From contig JAMXDE010000045.1 in NCBI GenBank assembly GCA_026770025.1, positions 186,001 through 250,000 of the forward strand: a stretch of 64,000 nt of DNA, in the 5' to 3' direction. Under the pieces are notes generated by a model. It searched no databases. It was given only the letters and a program-made list of their open reading frames with translations, and had not been told where the DNA came from. The translations under genes and the position numbers were made by a program. Source of the DNA: Craspedostauros australis. Lineage: Eukaryota; Bacillariophyta; Bacillariophyceae; Mastogloiales; Achnanthaceae. Below, piece by piece: positions 21,901-31,407 of the stretch; positions within the stretch are counted from its first letter, which is position 1, and each line of letters opens with the position of its first letter.

Positions 21901-23408
21901 GCCATAGCGATTGATTCGCCCACATTGTTCTCCATGCTGCTTGACGGTTGGACGTGGCTGATGTCACCGTTGTTGCCCGAAGTGTTGCGCAGCGTATCCT
22001 GCTCCAACTTGCGGCGCTGTTCGACGTGGGTGGATTTGCTCTGCGCCTCCTTCAGTCGTCGTTCTGCACGTTCTCGGAGATGCCGTTCCTTCTTGAGTTC
22101 CAGTCGCAGATGCGCCTCGGTTGATCGGGCACGCAGCAGATCGTCCTGGAGTTGGCGGTACGATGCCGATGATGACGAGGTGCTGGAGATGACGCCCGAC
22201 AGGAAGGTTTGCGATGCGGAGCCCTGCGTCGATGTGGGAACCGAAGATTCGCACGATGACGAGGACGACAAGGATGAAGACGAGAATGCTGATGAGGATG
22301 AGGGAGAAGATGACAGAGATGCGAGTGCCGTGGTTGGCAAGTTGTCCACGTTGTGTTTCCGCTGTTTCGTCTGCGGAGACGACACCTTCGAGTTGGACGC
22401 GGAGGAATTGGATTGCGCAAGGCTGAGCTTGGCCTTGAGCTGTTGGATCTCCTTCTCCTGCCTCTGCACCTTCTCCTTGTTGCTCTTGTTCTCCTGCAGC
22501 ACGTCCGACATGACCTTGCTGAGCTTGCGCCTGTCCTTGAGATGTTCCGTGCCCATGAGGATGGTGCCTTCCGTCGCTTCCCTGAGCTTGGACTTGCAGG
22601 CCGCCAGCTCCTTCCGCAGGTTGTGGAACTGCTTGGTGGAAGCGCCCTTCTCCTGCTGCACGGTCTGCTTTGCCTTGCTGATCTCTTCCTTCGCCTTCTT
22701 GTGCTGCACCATGAGACGATCCAACCGCTCCTGCACCACCTTGTGATCCCGCTCCTTCTTCTTGTACATCGCCAGCTCCTTGCGCATGGCGAACTCCTTG
22801 CTCTGCGCGATGCGCAGCTTCGTCTCCAGTTCTGACCTTTGTGCTTTCGTCGATGCCTCCATGCGCTTCAGCTTCTGCCTCCAGGTGAGGCTCAGATGTC
22901 GCAGCTCTCCATCATGAGGAGCGCTGGCAATGCTGCGGCCGCTTCCGCTCAGGGTGCTGTGGCTGCTGGTGCTCTCATGCAGGTGCACGTCGGCTTCATC
23001 CAGCGCCGCGTGTTCTGACATGGTGTTCGTGTTGTCGTTCGTCTTGTCGTTCGTCTTGTCGTTCGTCTTGTCGTTCGTCTCAGTGTCAACGGCTGGTGTT
23101 GTGATCGGCGCGGTACTGCTCAAGATCCCGACGTGATCAGCCTCGCCTTCTTTTGGTCTGCAATTTTGGTCGTTGCCTTTGCTATCCGCGAGACTACTGC
23201 TGTCTGTGTTGCTGCTACTGCCGCTGTGACGATCCGATTTGTGTGCCGAGCACGAGGATGATGGTCCACCCGCAACTGTTGCGATCCGGCTGCTGTTGTT
23301 GATTCTGGCTAGTCTCGCAGATCTTGTGGATCGTGTGCTATCGCTGCTGGCGCGCGAGTGCGTGGAGGATGTGTTGTTGGTTTGTATCGTCCTGTCTCCC
23401 ATGACCAT
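18975..23408 (-). CDS. Large coiled-coil protein, function unknown
   Basis: About 1,477 residues from the ATG at 23408; a second ATG two codons later is equally possible. The N-terminal quarter is Ser/Thr-rich with an NDKT tandem. Around residues 190-345 is a strong heptad coiled coil (KLRIAQSKEFAMRKELAMYKK, QQEKGASTKQFHNLRKELAA), and two shorter coils follow (DDLLRARSTEAHLRLELKK; RRIEHLEAEKKVLETKNARD). The remainder is Ser/acid-rich and probably disordered, with short conserved-looking islands such as NVQRLRERMAKARQRFEQA. Such architecture suits a cytoskeletal, centrosomal or vesicle-tether scaffold, but no named domain is visible. The frame is uninterrupted over 4.4 kb with no matching repeat element, so it is a real gene. 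Confidence 0.8.
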   Translation of the reverse strand: MVMGDRTIQTNNTSSTHSRASSDSTRSTRSARLARINNSSRIATVAGGPSSSCSAHKSDRHSGSSSNTDSSSLADSKGNDQNCRPKEGEADHVGILSSTAPITTPAVDTETNDKTNDKTNDKTNDNTNTMSEHAALDEADVHLHESTSSHSTLSGSGRSIASAPHDGELRHLSLTWRQKLKRMEASTKAQRSELETKLRIAQSKEFAMRKELAMYKKKERDHKVVQERLDRLMVQHKKAKEEISKAKQTVQQEKGASTKQFHNLRKELAACKSKLREATEGTILMGTEHLKDRRKLSKVMSDVLQENKSNKEKVQRQEKEIQQLKAKLSLAQSNSSASNSKVSSPQTKQRKHNVDNLPTTALASLSSSPSSSSAFSSSSLSSSSSCESSVPTSTQGSASQTFLSGVISSTSSSSASYRQLQDDLLRARSTEAHLRLELKKERHLRERAERRLKEAQSKSTHVEQRRKLEQDTLRNTSGNNGDISHVQPSSSMENNVGESIAMASSNASTSLITNFGNASNDGASSVQSETIRLLHRRIEHLEAEKKVLETKNARDMQERMLQYDARETAHRNEVAILKSKLQSSINSTVNFCGITAPFQRFHDEPTQLEQTQLTARLKTQAEELHNQQSTPSASASTSTSYNAMVMPSETEERHQDISIDLQSDHSASQPSAITAGSGSGAATSLSLSSVDPDDSTMGGTVETPASAFLSNSATTLTDVRSLEQDSTLGLSPVIGIDRQDKEEEEDQTPKHSFAISPLLTPSTQRNTPMDETDDNAGPPIPVLSRSRSGSTVASSSNANVQRLRERMAKARQRFEQAIEATSPMPLKKRNRTQQNEEEPEDERSQSLLTKFEQAEHEPAKTNDQVNNMQHGDAVSDQRSNDGVDEHEHRREDKHDDNKDEAEEEHEHEHEHDDLEVSGCPSDEFCTKKKQTSSWASTSSSGDAPSDELSPFDRSRSFHSSASNGRRLSTLFEDEGDESDYEQDGGNEHQQQQSKLFDSEKTDGAKQPTSLPSIPVNSEDELMGSMHSGICSARSSAVGASEPEAMIITTTTPSRHTGNNDHTDDEDELLGSEIAQHSPNSSSLEISSESVATVDKPMEGNSSDMVPGTSRQNVESTDDDLSDVGAVSTLSSSEDSRNRLFTMISPVSTMEAEAADGPPANQMVISSSQQVQEHEHEREQALSTTSTDPNTTAATAGITTNARDSARLTASLMQSISSPASEEDNGLFSASFATQIDGEDAVAATKLSATPRSSSSAPIIASALLLSPRAGMRARAAMQSTKKRLEKLKRTSANNGRSNESEGSNSSATANTNTSAMKFSKQPPSAVQTDDSNSWIVPALRPAGSRGSPETSSSNQPFFPTRSQQQQQLQQRLKSSSTNMKATKTPPRPKNKQSSYQTMQQLGKAIYQPEPVKNSQQHLSQDSVNSEGLVEQRQGDGEETRHAEPGENSTSEERAHILNAVYCDQGNIEVTEIRYMDI
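23030..23085. repeat. 12-bp tandem repeat (TTCGTCTTGTCG)
   Basis: Four to five near-perfect 12 bp units inside the coiled-coil gene encode repeated NDKT on the minus strand. Confidence 0.85.
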
Positions 23409-24672
23409 GGCTATTCTTACTCCCGTCAGCTGATTTTCCTGATGTATGGTATGTTGGAGGCTGTTGGTGCTGCTGATGACTTGCACCTCTCTCGCCAACG
23501 ATCACAAGTCGCAACTCGTCCGAATAAGTGTGCAGGCTTCGTCTGGTCGTGTGTGGAGTGTTTCAATTGCTCAGCTCTGTTCTGTTCTCTCTCGCGCAAC
23601 TCGTGCTCAGACTCGTGCACTGCCGCGCTCCGCCGCTCTGTGCTTGGGCTTATTGGCGTCTTCTGCGTTTCGTATAGTAGCTCGAATAGTACTATCGGCA
23701 CTCTGTCGATTCAGATGCCGCGGTAGCAGGTATCCTCTGCTCTATGTATCTGGAAATACCGCGCTCTTCCGATGGATTTTGGGCGGCGTGCCACAAACAC
23801 ACACAAAGAGAGGCGCTCAGTGAACGGTCACAACCAAGGCGCCAAAATCTGGGTTTCCGGCCGTTGCTCGATCGGGCTCGATGTATTATATTCCTTGGGG
23901 TTGCTGATGGGTATCGTCGGTTGATGGTGATGGTTGCGACAATGGTGATTGCTTTGAGCAGCTTCTTTCTTGTTGGTTGGGTGCTTTGCTTGAGTGCTTT
24001 GCTTGAGTGTGCATTACTTTCTGGGGAATGGAATGGCGCCGATCCTGAGAGCAACCACGACAACCACGCTTCTATCCGCACAAGTGAAATGGTTGTCGAG
24101 TGGGTACCAGTGATGATGGAGCAGCGTTTTCGTTCTTGTTTCCTCACCAACACAGGCAGGCACACGCGCGCACACACGCACGAGGCGAGAGGCAGTTGGC
24201 ACCAAGATCTGGCGGATGGCGATCACTCTTTCTACGAACTCACTTTTTTCCTTTTTTTCTCGTGTGAGAGGTGTTAAGATGACATGTTCTTTGGCGACAT
24301 CCGTCAAACGCCCCGCTCTTCTTCATGTGCTTGAGGAGTGTCCGTTGCATTTCGTCTCTTCAACACACGATACACCTCACTAACACATGTATATCTGTTA
24401 TTCAAGTATGAATATCTATATAATTTGGTAAACTATCACTTCAGGGTTCGCCGTGCCAGCAAAAACAAATTGTAATATATTAGTATATTACCTCATACCC
24501 AAAGGTCACGAATACAAATCAAGGCAGGTATTACCGCGACTTCCAACGCATCAAGATTTCGATTCTGTTCGTCGAGATCTTGGAAAAGAGCACAACACAG
24601 GTTGTGCAACCACAACTTTTCCAATCGGAGGAACGAGAACGAGAACGAGAACGAGGACATCCATCATCGACC
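23409..24672. other. Divergent intergenic region
   Basis: 5' flanks of the coiled-coil gene (minus) and the small membrane protein (plus). A (GA/CG)-rich GAACGAGAAC tandem is at about 24630-24656 just before the plus-strand start. No conserved reading frame; AT-rich sequence lies around 24360-24490. Confidence 0.5.
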
Positions 24673-25269
24673 ATGCCCTCCCCCTTCGTTGGTGGAAGCG
24701 ACGATGACGTCAGTGGCGATGCTGCTCAGATTGCGATATGGATGCTGTACGGGTTCTTGGCGGTGATTCCGTACTTGGCGTACTGCCACTTTGGCCTCGA
24801 TGGTCGAGGACGGTTGCAGATCCAGCTGCTCGGGCGCGGGCTGGTTGGCGCCGCCTTGGTGTACGTCGGATTTGCGCTGTACCATCACAGCTTCTCAGGG
24901 AACAGCAGCGACGGCGACAGTTTTTGCTTCACGCAGTCATGCCTGGAGATGGAGATCGCTGGGCTCTTTCTCTACGGTCCCTTCTACCCGCTTGCGATGC
25001 GATCCTTGCACGGACAGCAACGAGGTCAGCGCAAGCATGAACTGCGCCAGCGCAAATCAGCGCCCACCGCGATGGCCTGCTACTGTCTGGCGATCGGTTG
25101 GATCTTGCATCCCATGTGGGATATATTCTTGCACAGTCCAGGCAAGGCAGCAGCCCACATTGCGCCGGAGTGGTACGTCTGGTTCTGCATTGCGTTCGAC
25201 ATTGCCGTCGCTGCGTACCTGGTGTGGTTGGCGCGGCGAGGACGGAGTGCCGCAGACCGGCAAAGATGA
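24673..25269 (+). CDS. Small integral membrane protein with HPMWD motif
   Basis: A 198-residue protein with about five predicted helices (IAIWMLYGFLAVIPYLAY; LVGAALVYVGFALY; a helix around EIAGLFLYGPFY; AMACYCLAIGWILHPMWD; WYVWFCIAFDIAVAAYLVWL). The motifs GWILHPMWDIF and APEWYVWFCIAFD resemble small bacterial membrane families (DUF6010-like) that I recall only loosely. The start is the ATG at 24673, which follows a GAACGAGAACGAG simple-sequence leader. The C-terminus is basic. Function unknown; a bacterial-type origin is conceivable but not shown. Confidence 0.65.
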   Translation: MPSPFVGGSDDDVSGDAAQIAIWMLYGFLAVIPYLAYCHFGLDGRGRLQIQLLGRGLVGAALVYVGFALYHHSFSGNSSDGDSFCFTQSCLEMEIAGLFLYGPFYPLAMRSLHGQQRGQRKHELRQRKSAPTAMACYCLAIGWILHPMWDIFLHSPGKAAAHIAPEWYVWFCIAFDIAVAAYLVWLARRGRSAADRQR

Positions 25270-25688
25270 TATCAAGAGATCTCGAGAGACTGATGAAGGA
25301 TCATTTACCAAAGGACACAGCAGGGAGAAAACACAAGTAGCAGAGCATCGCACCACAGCAGATGAGCGGAACAACTCAAATCGAATGATGCCAAATCAAA
25401 GTCTCTCTCTTGACAGAGAGGATGCCGCTCTATCTTTGTGTCGAGGTGCTACCATGACGTCACCATTGTGGACAACCTCGTGTTCGCAGGAACGCCGAGG
25501 AACAATGACGCTCCATCGTCATTCAGAACACGCCTGAAAATGTTACACGCGAGGGAAAATGCACAACAAACACCCAACACACGTTGTGTTCTGTGATGTG
25601 CATCCTCAACAGCACACAAAGATCTCACAAAAGAAAGATCTCACAACAGAAAAGCAACAGAGTATCAACAGAGCAGAAAGCAGCAACG
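25270..25688. other. Intergenic, tandem genes
   Basis: Lies between two plus-strand genes. The last ~100 bases are open in frame with the AAA+ gene and include an upstream ATG at 25596; nothing else is seen. Confidence 0.5.
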
Positions 25689-28600
25689 ATGGATCAAGAA
25701 CCAGCATGGGTGGACCCGTGCAGCGAGGAGGGCAGGAAGGCTGCCGCGGACAAGGCGAAGGCCGACACGAAGATGGAGCTGAAGTCCATGGCGGAGGCGA
25801 TGGAGCCCGAGGATAGCAACTACAAGTACCGCGACCTCATCCTGCAGCTGTCCGACCTCAGGGAGAACATGCCGCAGGGATGGACCATGCGCAGCAACCC
25901 GAAGAAGGGTGAGGCGCTGTACGTCCACGAGAACGGGAAGGAGTCCTGGAAGCACCCCAACACGAAGGTCATCAACGAGCTCATGGCGGAGTACGATGCC
26001 CGCGCCAAGGCCGCGGAGGAGGCCGAACGGGTTACCGTCGCCGCTTCTCGTCCAGCATCAGCCCACGCGGTGTCCAACGATGCGGTCGCACAGGCCAAGA
26101 TCAACAAGCTGCGCAAGATGCTGCAGAAGGGTCTGCCGGAGGCCGCCGTGGCGCAACGTGCTCGCTTGGAAGGCATCGACATGGTGCTGGTCCTGCAGAA
26201 GGACGAGCCAAGCACCGTCGACGAGCCAGAGAGCAGCGTTGCAGGAGGCAAGCGCTCTCGCAGCGACTCCTTCGGTGAGACCGGCAGCCCCAACGATCCT
26301 TTCAGCAAGGTCAGCCCTCGTCTCATCAAGAAGTACAAGAACATGCTCAAGCGCGGAGTTGCGCTTGCCGCCGTGCAGCAGATGGCCTTCGTGGAGAGCC
26401 AGCTGCAGCCAAACGAGCTTCTCCAGGTCTGCGATGTACCGCAAGACGGCGATGGCACTGCCGCAGACGCCGTCGGAGAAGGCAACCTGCAGTACGCTGC
26501 CAAGACTCTCTCGCCAACCACAATCCAAAAGGACCCCATGCGCAAGTACAAGGCCATGATCAAGTCCGGCGTCCCCGCCCTCGCAGTTGAGCAAACGGCG
26601 CTGCGTGATGGCATCGATGCCAGCGTCATCGTCAAGGAGCTGGGCGTCACGCCATCGACCGAACCTGCCAAACCTGTCTACTTCACCGCAGCCGATGATA
26701 ACAAGTCCGTCGACATCCCCAAGGAGACCGATCTCAGCAAGGTCGTCATTCGCATGGTCCAGACCGTGCAACGAGCTGCTGGCACCCGCGCTGCCTCCTT
26801 CCACTACAGCAAGCAGTCGTCGGCCGTCACCAATTCCACCATCCGCGTTAGCACCCAAACTCTCTACAACGCGCTCGGTGCTCTGCAGGGTGTGCAATGG
26901 GCCATCGACAAGTACAATGGCACGACCACATTCAAGGACTCGTGGCTCGAAGCCAAGGCGAAACGTCAGGCCTACGCCGAGATGGCGACTTCGCTGGGAC
27001 TCCCCCTCCCACCCTCGTTCCGCGATACCGTTGGCGTGGATGGATTGTCACAGCTCATTGCGCACGTGAAGGAGGTCCACGAAAAAGAACTCCGCGACAT
27101 CCAAACCAACTGCCAGGACCGCGGACTTTACGATTTTGATTCCTTGGCCTTCTTGTACACCCCTGGAAGCCGCGTGCTTGCCAAGCACGCCGGAGGTGGC
27201 GGGGTGGACATGATCTGCCAGGTGGTTTGGAACCGGTACGAGCAAGGCCGCACCATCGCTGGTCAAGTCACCAAGTACTTCCGGGTCTGTTTCCAATTCA
27301 TCGTGGCCGTCAGCGGATCCCACTTCACCATTGCGGAGGTCGTCGAGGGCATCCAATCCTTCGAAGGCACGCGCTCCATCTCCACGCTCAACTTCATCCC
27401 CTTCTCCACCTTCCCTGCCGCAGAACAGGATCGTCTCATCGCCCAGTACCGTGCGCGCGGCGAGATGTACAACCGCGTGGCGACAGGAATCCCGACGTAC
27501 ATGGAGTACGACAAGAACGCCTTCTTCTTGAAGCGTGGTGGCGGCCTCAACATGTCCAAGACGACGAGCGGAAATTCCGCGGCTGCTGCGATGGCGACGG
27601 GTGGCCGCGTCATGATCGACACGCAGGGCGCATACGATCACGGTCACTCCATCAGCACTGGGTACGAGACCATGGTCACCGCCATCAAGCACAAGTACAA
27701 GGAGTACAAGCTCCACTTGCGCTCCGTTAACAAGGACCAAGGTCCTGGTGCAGCGTCGTTTGGTGGCAATGCGAACAACAGCAACAACCATCATCATCAT
27801 CATGATGGCGGAACGGGCATTGCGCTCTTGGAATCCATCCCGGACGACCATATCGACCTCGTGTGGCCCGCGGTCGTTGGTTTTTCCTTCACCAGCAAGG
27901 CGTGGGGAGATGTGCTGATCGACTCCTTGTCCAGCATTCAATTTCAAGATGACATCTTCGATCGTTTGGTGCTGCCGCCCAGTCGCAAGCGCATCGTCAA
28001 GGCCCTCATCCGCAACGGCAACACGGAGTTTCAGGACGTCATCCAAGGCAAGGGCGAAGGCTCCGTATTTCTGCTGTACGGGCCGCCGGGCGTTGGGAAG
28101 ACGTTGACCGCAGAGGCGGTGTGCGAAGTGTTGCACAAGCCGCTGTACTCCGTTTCGTTGGGACAGCTGGGAACGACGCCAGGCGATTTGGAAACAAATC
28201 TGGGCGAGATCCTGAACCTCTGCGCGCGTTGGGATGCCTTGATTCTGCTGGACGAGGCCGACATCTTCTTGGAGAAGCGCACCTCGACTGGTTCGTTGGA
28301 ACGCAACGCCATGGTGAGCGTCATGCTGCGCCTCGTCGAGTACTTTCAAGGCATTCTGTTCTTGACGTCCAACCGCGTCGATTCCTTGGATCCTGCCTTC
28401 CAAACTCGCATCACCTTGGCGTTGCGCTACGACAACCTGGACCGCCCGGGACGCGCCCAGATCTGGAAGAACCTCCTTGAGAAGTCCGGTTACTCCGTGC
28501 AGGGCGGCGCTGTCGCAGCGCAGTTCGATCCCCACAGGCTGGCCGAGGCCCCTTTGAACGGACGCGAGATCAAGAACTGCATCCGCATGGGCTTGGCGAT

Positions 28601-28805
28601 GGCGGCCGAAGAAGGCAAGACCTTGTCGCAGCAGCTGCTGTTGGAAACTGTCGAAACCGTGCGTGATTTGAACGAGCAGATGAACATGTCGAAGGATTAC
28701 TACAACTACGACGGGTCCGGACGTGGCAACAGCACCAAGAAGAAAAAGAAGGGCGGTCTTCGCTCATTCTTCTCTCGCAAATTCAGCCTCGGTGCAAAGG
28801 AGTAG
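25689..28805 (+). CDS. WW / CCDC53-like repeat / AAA+ ATPase
   Basis: A 1,038-residue protein. Residues about 63-91 form a WW-like fold (QGWTMRSN...ENGKESWKHP). Three copies of a short helix-turn motif follow at about 137, 214 and 285: KLRKMLQKGLPEAAV, KYKNMLKRGVALAAV and KYKAMIKSGVPALAV. It resembles the KMLKxGVPxxAV repeat of the WASH-complex subunit CCDC53. A middle region with FRVCFQFIVAVSG and FEGTRSISTLNFIPF looks like the DUF7025 domain that accompanies this ATPase type in fungi and oomycetes. Walker A is GPPGVGKT (about 798), Walker B LILLDEAD (about 851), sensor-1 LTSN. The C-terminus is Lys-rich. Substrate and partners are unknown; the repeats suggest an actin-related or scaffold interaction (inference). 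Start at 25689; an in-frame ATG lies 31 codons upstream. Confidence 0.85.
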   Translation: MDQEPAWVDPCSEEGRKAAADKAKADTKMELKSMAEAMEPEDSNYKYRDLILQLSDLRENMPQGWTMRSNPKKGEALYVHENGKESWKHPNTKVINELMAEYDARAKAAEEAERVTVAASRPASAHAVSNDAVAQAKINKLRKMLQKGLPEAAVAQRARLEGIDMVLVLQKDEPSTVDEPESSVAGGKRSRSDSFGETGSPNDPFSKVSPRLIKKYKNMLKRGVALAAVQQMAFVESQLQPNELLQVCDVPQDGDGTAADAVGEGNLQYAAKTLSPTTIQKDPMRKYKAMIKSGVPALAVEQTALRDGIDASVIVKELGVTPSTEPAKPVYFTAADDNKSVDIPKETDLSKVVIRMVQTVQRAAGTRAASFHYSKQSSAVTNSTIRVSTQTLYNALGALQGVQWAIDKYNGTTTFKDSWLEAKAKRQAYAEMATSLGLPLPPSFRDTVGVDGLSQLIAHVKEVHEKELRDIQTNCQDRGLYDFDSLAFLYTPGSRVLAKHAGGGGVDMICQVVWNRYEQGRTIAGQVTKYFRVCFQFIVAVSGSHFTIAEVVEGIQSFEGTRSISTLNFIPFSTFPAAEQDRLIAQYRARGEMYNRVATGIPTYMEYDKNAFFLKRGGGLNMSKTTSGNSAAAAMATGGRVMIDTQGAYDHGHSISTGYETMVTAIKHKYKEYKLHLRSVNKDQGPGAASFGGNANNSNNHHHHHDGGTGIALLESIPDDHIDLVWPAVVGFSFTSKAWGDVLIDSLSSIQFQDDIFDRLVLPPSRKRIVKALIRNGNTEFQDVIQGKGEGSVFLLYGPPGVGKTLTAEAVCEVLHKPLYSVSLGQLGTTPGDLETNLGEILNLCARWDALILLDEADIFLEKRTSTGSLERNAMVSVMLRLVEYFQGILFLTSNRVDSLDPAFQTRITLALRYDNLDRPGRAQIWKNLLEKSGYSVQGGAVAAQFDPHRLAEAPLNGREIKNCIRMGLAMAAEEGKTLSQQLLLETVETVRDLNEQMNMSKDYYNYDGSGRGNSTKKKKKGGLRSFFSRKFSLGAKE

Positions 28806-29170
28806 GTGCGTACTCGTACGAGGGCAGTGAAGCCCAAATTGAGAGCGGGAAATGAGCCGGCAGACACAAATCGACAGTAGCTTCGACGCAACAAATAATT
28901 GGGTTAGGAGTAACACGAAACATTAAGATGGCAGCAGCAGACTTGCGAGGATGGTATGCTATGCTATGATGCAATGTTCGCGTTGCTACTCGCATTGTTG
29001 CTCTTCTTTGATGCCAGCCATTCTTTTCGAAATTGTGACCAACTTGTATCGTATCTTTTATCTGCAGAGATTCGCTGCCACTGACGCAGTACAGACACCA
29101 ACGTCAGAACCTTCGCAAAAATGCGTTCGTTTCTCTCGTTCGCGAACAACGCACCAACCGCATCAGATGG
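28806..29170. other. Intergenic, tandem genes
   Basis: 3' flank of the AAA+ gene and leader of the DUF4336 gene. No supported feature. Confidence 0.4.
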
Positions 29171-30823
29171 ATGAAGAGGATCGCCATTCAATCGCAACCC
29201 ACTTCGCAAGAGCGACAATCCACAACCAAAACGAGCCACAGATCGAACGAGAGACCACCTTTGATGCCGATGCCCATGCCGATGCCGAATGGGAGCAGGA
29301 GAATAGGGATGGGATCCCTCATCAGCCTCACCAGCTGCTGCATTGTGTTGCTGTCGCTGTCGCTATCATCACCGTCCACGACTTTGACCAACGCATTCGT
29401 CGCGCCATCGCAGTCTTCGAGACATGCTCATCCTGCTGAGCTGCGTTCCTCCATCACGGATCCAGACAACAACAACAACAGCAACGATGATGGCGACAAC
29501 CAGCTCTCCCGCCGCCAATTCGCCGAGCTCTCGGTCGCCGCTCTCGGATTGGGCGTCTCGTTCATCGGCACGCGCGAACTGAAACCCACGGATTATGGGT
29601 TGTGGGGCATCCTGCCGGTCGGCACGTACAAGCAGAAGCCGACCCTCATGGAGACGATCGTGCCGGACCGCATCTGGACCTTCGATCAGAAGTTCGGCAT
29701 CCTCAACGTGCAGGTCCCGCTGCGCATGACGGTAATCAAACTGAGCTCGGGCGGCTTGTTCGTCTACAACCCCGTCGCGGCCACGCCCGAATGCTTGGAT
29801 CTGCTGCGGCCTCTCATCGAGCAGCATGGTCCCATCCGGCACATCGTCGTGGGATCCGTCGCACTGGAGCACAAGGTCTACGCCGGCGTGTTGGCTCAGA
29901 AATTCCCAAAGGCGCAGGTCTGGCTCACGCCGGGACAATACTCCTTCCCCGTCGATCTGCCCGATCCCTTCCTGGGATTCCCCGCGTCACGCACCAAGGA
30001 CATCCCGTCGTCGATGGCCGACGCGCCGGCGGAATGGAAGGGCGACTTCGAATTCCAAACGTTGGGACCATTCATCAGCCGCGATGGTGCTTTCGGTGAG
30101 ACGGTGTTCTTGCACAAGGACACCAAGACGCTGGTCGTGACGGACACCGTCCTCGAGGTCACGGACGAGGTGCCGAAGGTGTGCGAGGTGGATCCCACGC
30201 CGTTGCTGTACCACGCTCGCGACACCGTCACGCAAGTTTTGGAGGATACTCCGCAAGTTCGCGAGATCGGCTGGCGACGCGTGGCCTTGTTCGGCCTCTT
30301 CTTCACCCCCAGCGCGATCGACATCAAGGATGCCGACGTGGCCTTCCAAGAGCGCCGACCGGATATCAATCCCGACTTCATCGGAATCTACCCCTGGGAC
30401 TGGGTCCGGGATGACAAGGCCAGCTTCGACGCATTGAAGGGCGGTTTGCTGGTGGCGCCAATCCTGCAAACCCTCATCCTCAATCGCAACCCTATCGAGG
30501 TGCTGGATTTCGCCGACGAGGTCGCCGCATGGGACATCGGACGCATCATCCCATCACACTTCAAGAACGATCTCAAGTACAGCGGGTCCGACTACCGCAA
30601 GGCATTTTCCTTCCTGGAGGCCAGCGGGGTTCCACCCAGCCTGCCGAAACCACTTGATGCGGATTTGCAGTTTTTGCGAGAGAGCGAAGAGGGATTGCTG
30701 GCGAGCGGCGCCATCAGCCCCGTCCCCGCGTTGCCAGGCGGCTCTGTGAGTCGGGAGGAGATCCTGAAACAGACAGTCTACCAGTGCAGAGCAGGCATCT
30801 GCGGTCAGCAGTCAAAAGTGTAG
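29171..30823 (+). CDS. Plastid-targeted DUF4336 protein with Tat-like motif
   Basis: Up to 550 residues. The hydrophobic core SLISLTSCCIVLLSLSLSS ends in TNA|FVAPSQSS, a textbook diatom plastid cleavage motif. About 35 residues later, LSRRQFAELSVAALGLGVSF has the SRRxF twin-arginine plus hydrophobic layout of a thylakoid Tat signal, so a lumenal or thylakoid-bound mature protein is plausible. The rest matches DUF4336, a family of cyanobacteria and plastids with a distant metallo-hydrolase-like fold: SGGLFVYNPVAATPE, GPIRHIVVGSVALEHKVYAG, and VFLHKDTKTLVVTDTV. Later in-frame ATGs at 29264 and 29309 leave a better signal peptide and may be the true start. No substrate is known to me. Confidence 0.85.
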   Translation: MKRIAIQSQPTSQERQSTTKTSHRSNERPPLMPMPMPMPNGSRRIGMGSLISLTSCCIVLLSLSLSSPSTTLTNAFVAPSQSSRHAHPAELRSSITDPDNNNNSNDDGDNQLSRRQFAELSVAALGLGVSFIGTRELKPTDYGLWGILPVGTYKQKPTLMETIVPDRIWTFDQKFGILNVQVPLRMTVIKLSSGGLFVYNPVAATPECLDLLRPLIEQHGPIRHIVVGSVALEHKVYAGVLAQKFPKAQVWLTPGQYSFPVDLPDPFLGFPASRTKDIPSSMADAPAEWKGDFEFQTLGPFISRDGAFGETVFLHKDTKTLVVTDTVLEVTDEVPKVCEVDPTPLLYHARDTVTQVLEDTPQVREIGWRRVALFGLFFTPSAIDIKDADVAFQERRPDINPDFIGIYPWDWVRDDKASFDALKGGLLVAPILQTLILNRNPIEVLDFADEVAAWDIGRIIPSHFKNDLKYSGSDYRKAFSFLEASGVPPSLPKPLDADLQFLRESEEGLLASGAISPVPALPGGSVSREEILKQTVYQCRAGICGQQSKV

Positions 30824-30893
30824 TGATTCGCACATCATCGCAGGAATAGAGTCCGTTGGGACTGCTTCGCATTCCATCATCATCAACCGATAT

Positions 30894-31043
30894 CCATGAG
30901 GAAATTCGTCCACGATAAAAGTCCAAAATTGTCTCAGGAGACAAAGTGAATTTGAGGAGTGCCAAAATTGGTCTCCTCAGACCAAAATCAAGTAACGCGA
31001 CGTTTTATCGCGATGGCATTTTCTTCGACCACCTCGACTAAAA
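30894..31043 (+). repeat. Left terminal inverted repeat
   Basis: Pairs with 34295-34457. It contains TGTCTC-AG-GAGACA and GGTCTCCTCAGACC, small internal palindromes repeated at both ends, which are candidate transposase-binding sites. Confidence 0.8.
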
Positions 31044-31407
31044 CTATTTGTTCGCGCTCACTTTTTCCCCCCCTCATATCGTTTTTCCCGATTTATCACA
31101 ATGTCCTGGCATGCCCTCCTGTTTACTATGGCTCAATGCTTCTCCTGGATGCATTGAGTCACTTGCATCTCATCACAGTTCTTCGTATACATACGTTCAT
31201 TGCATGATTATCCACGTCCTCCACGCTCTTCACAGGACATGATCGTTCTGCAGCGTTCTTTCTCTTGCATCACAATGATTTGTGGCCGCACCTCTTTGCA
31301 GGAACGATACACACGCCATATTTGATGGACGTTTGTGTGTTATTACTTTGCTATATGTTACATCTTGACCCATTCCCATGGCTGTACTTTCCTTGTTGAG
31401 CAGCTGC

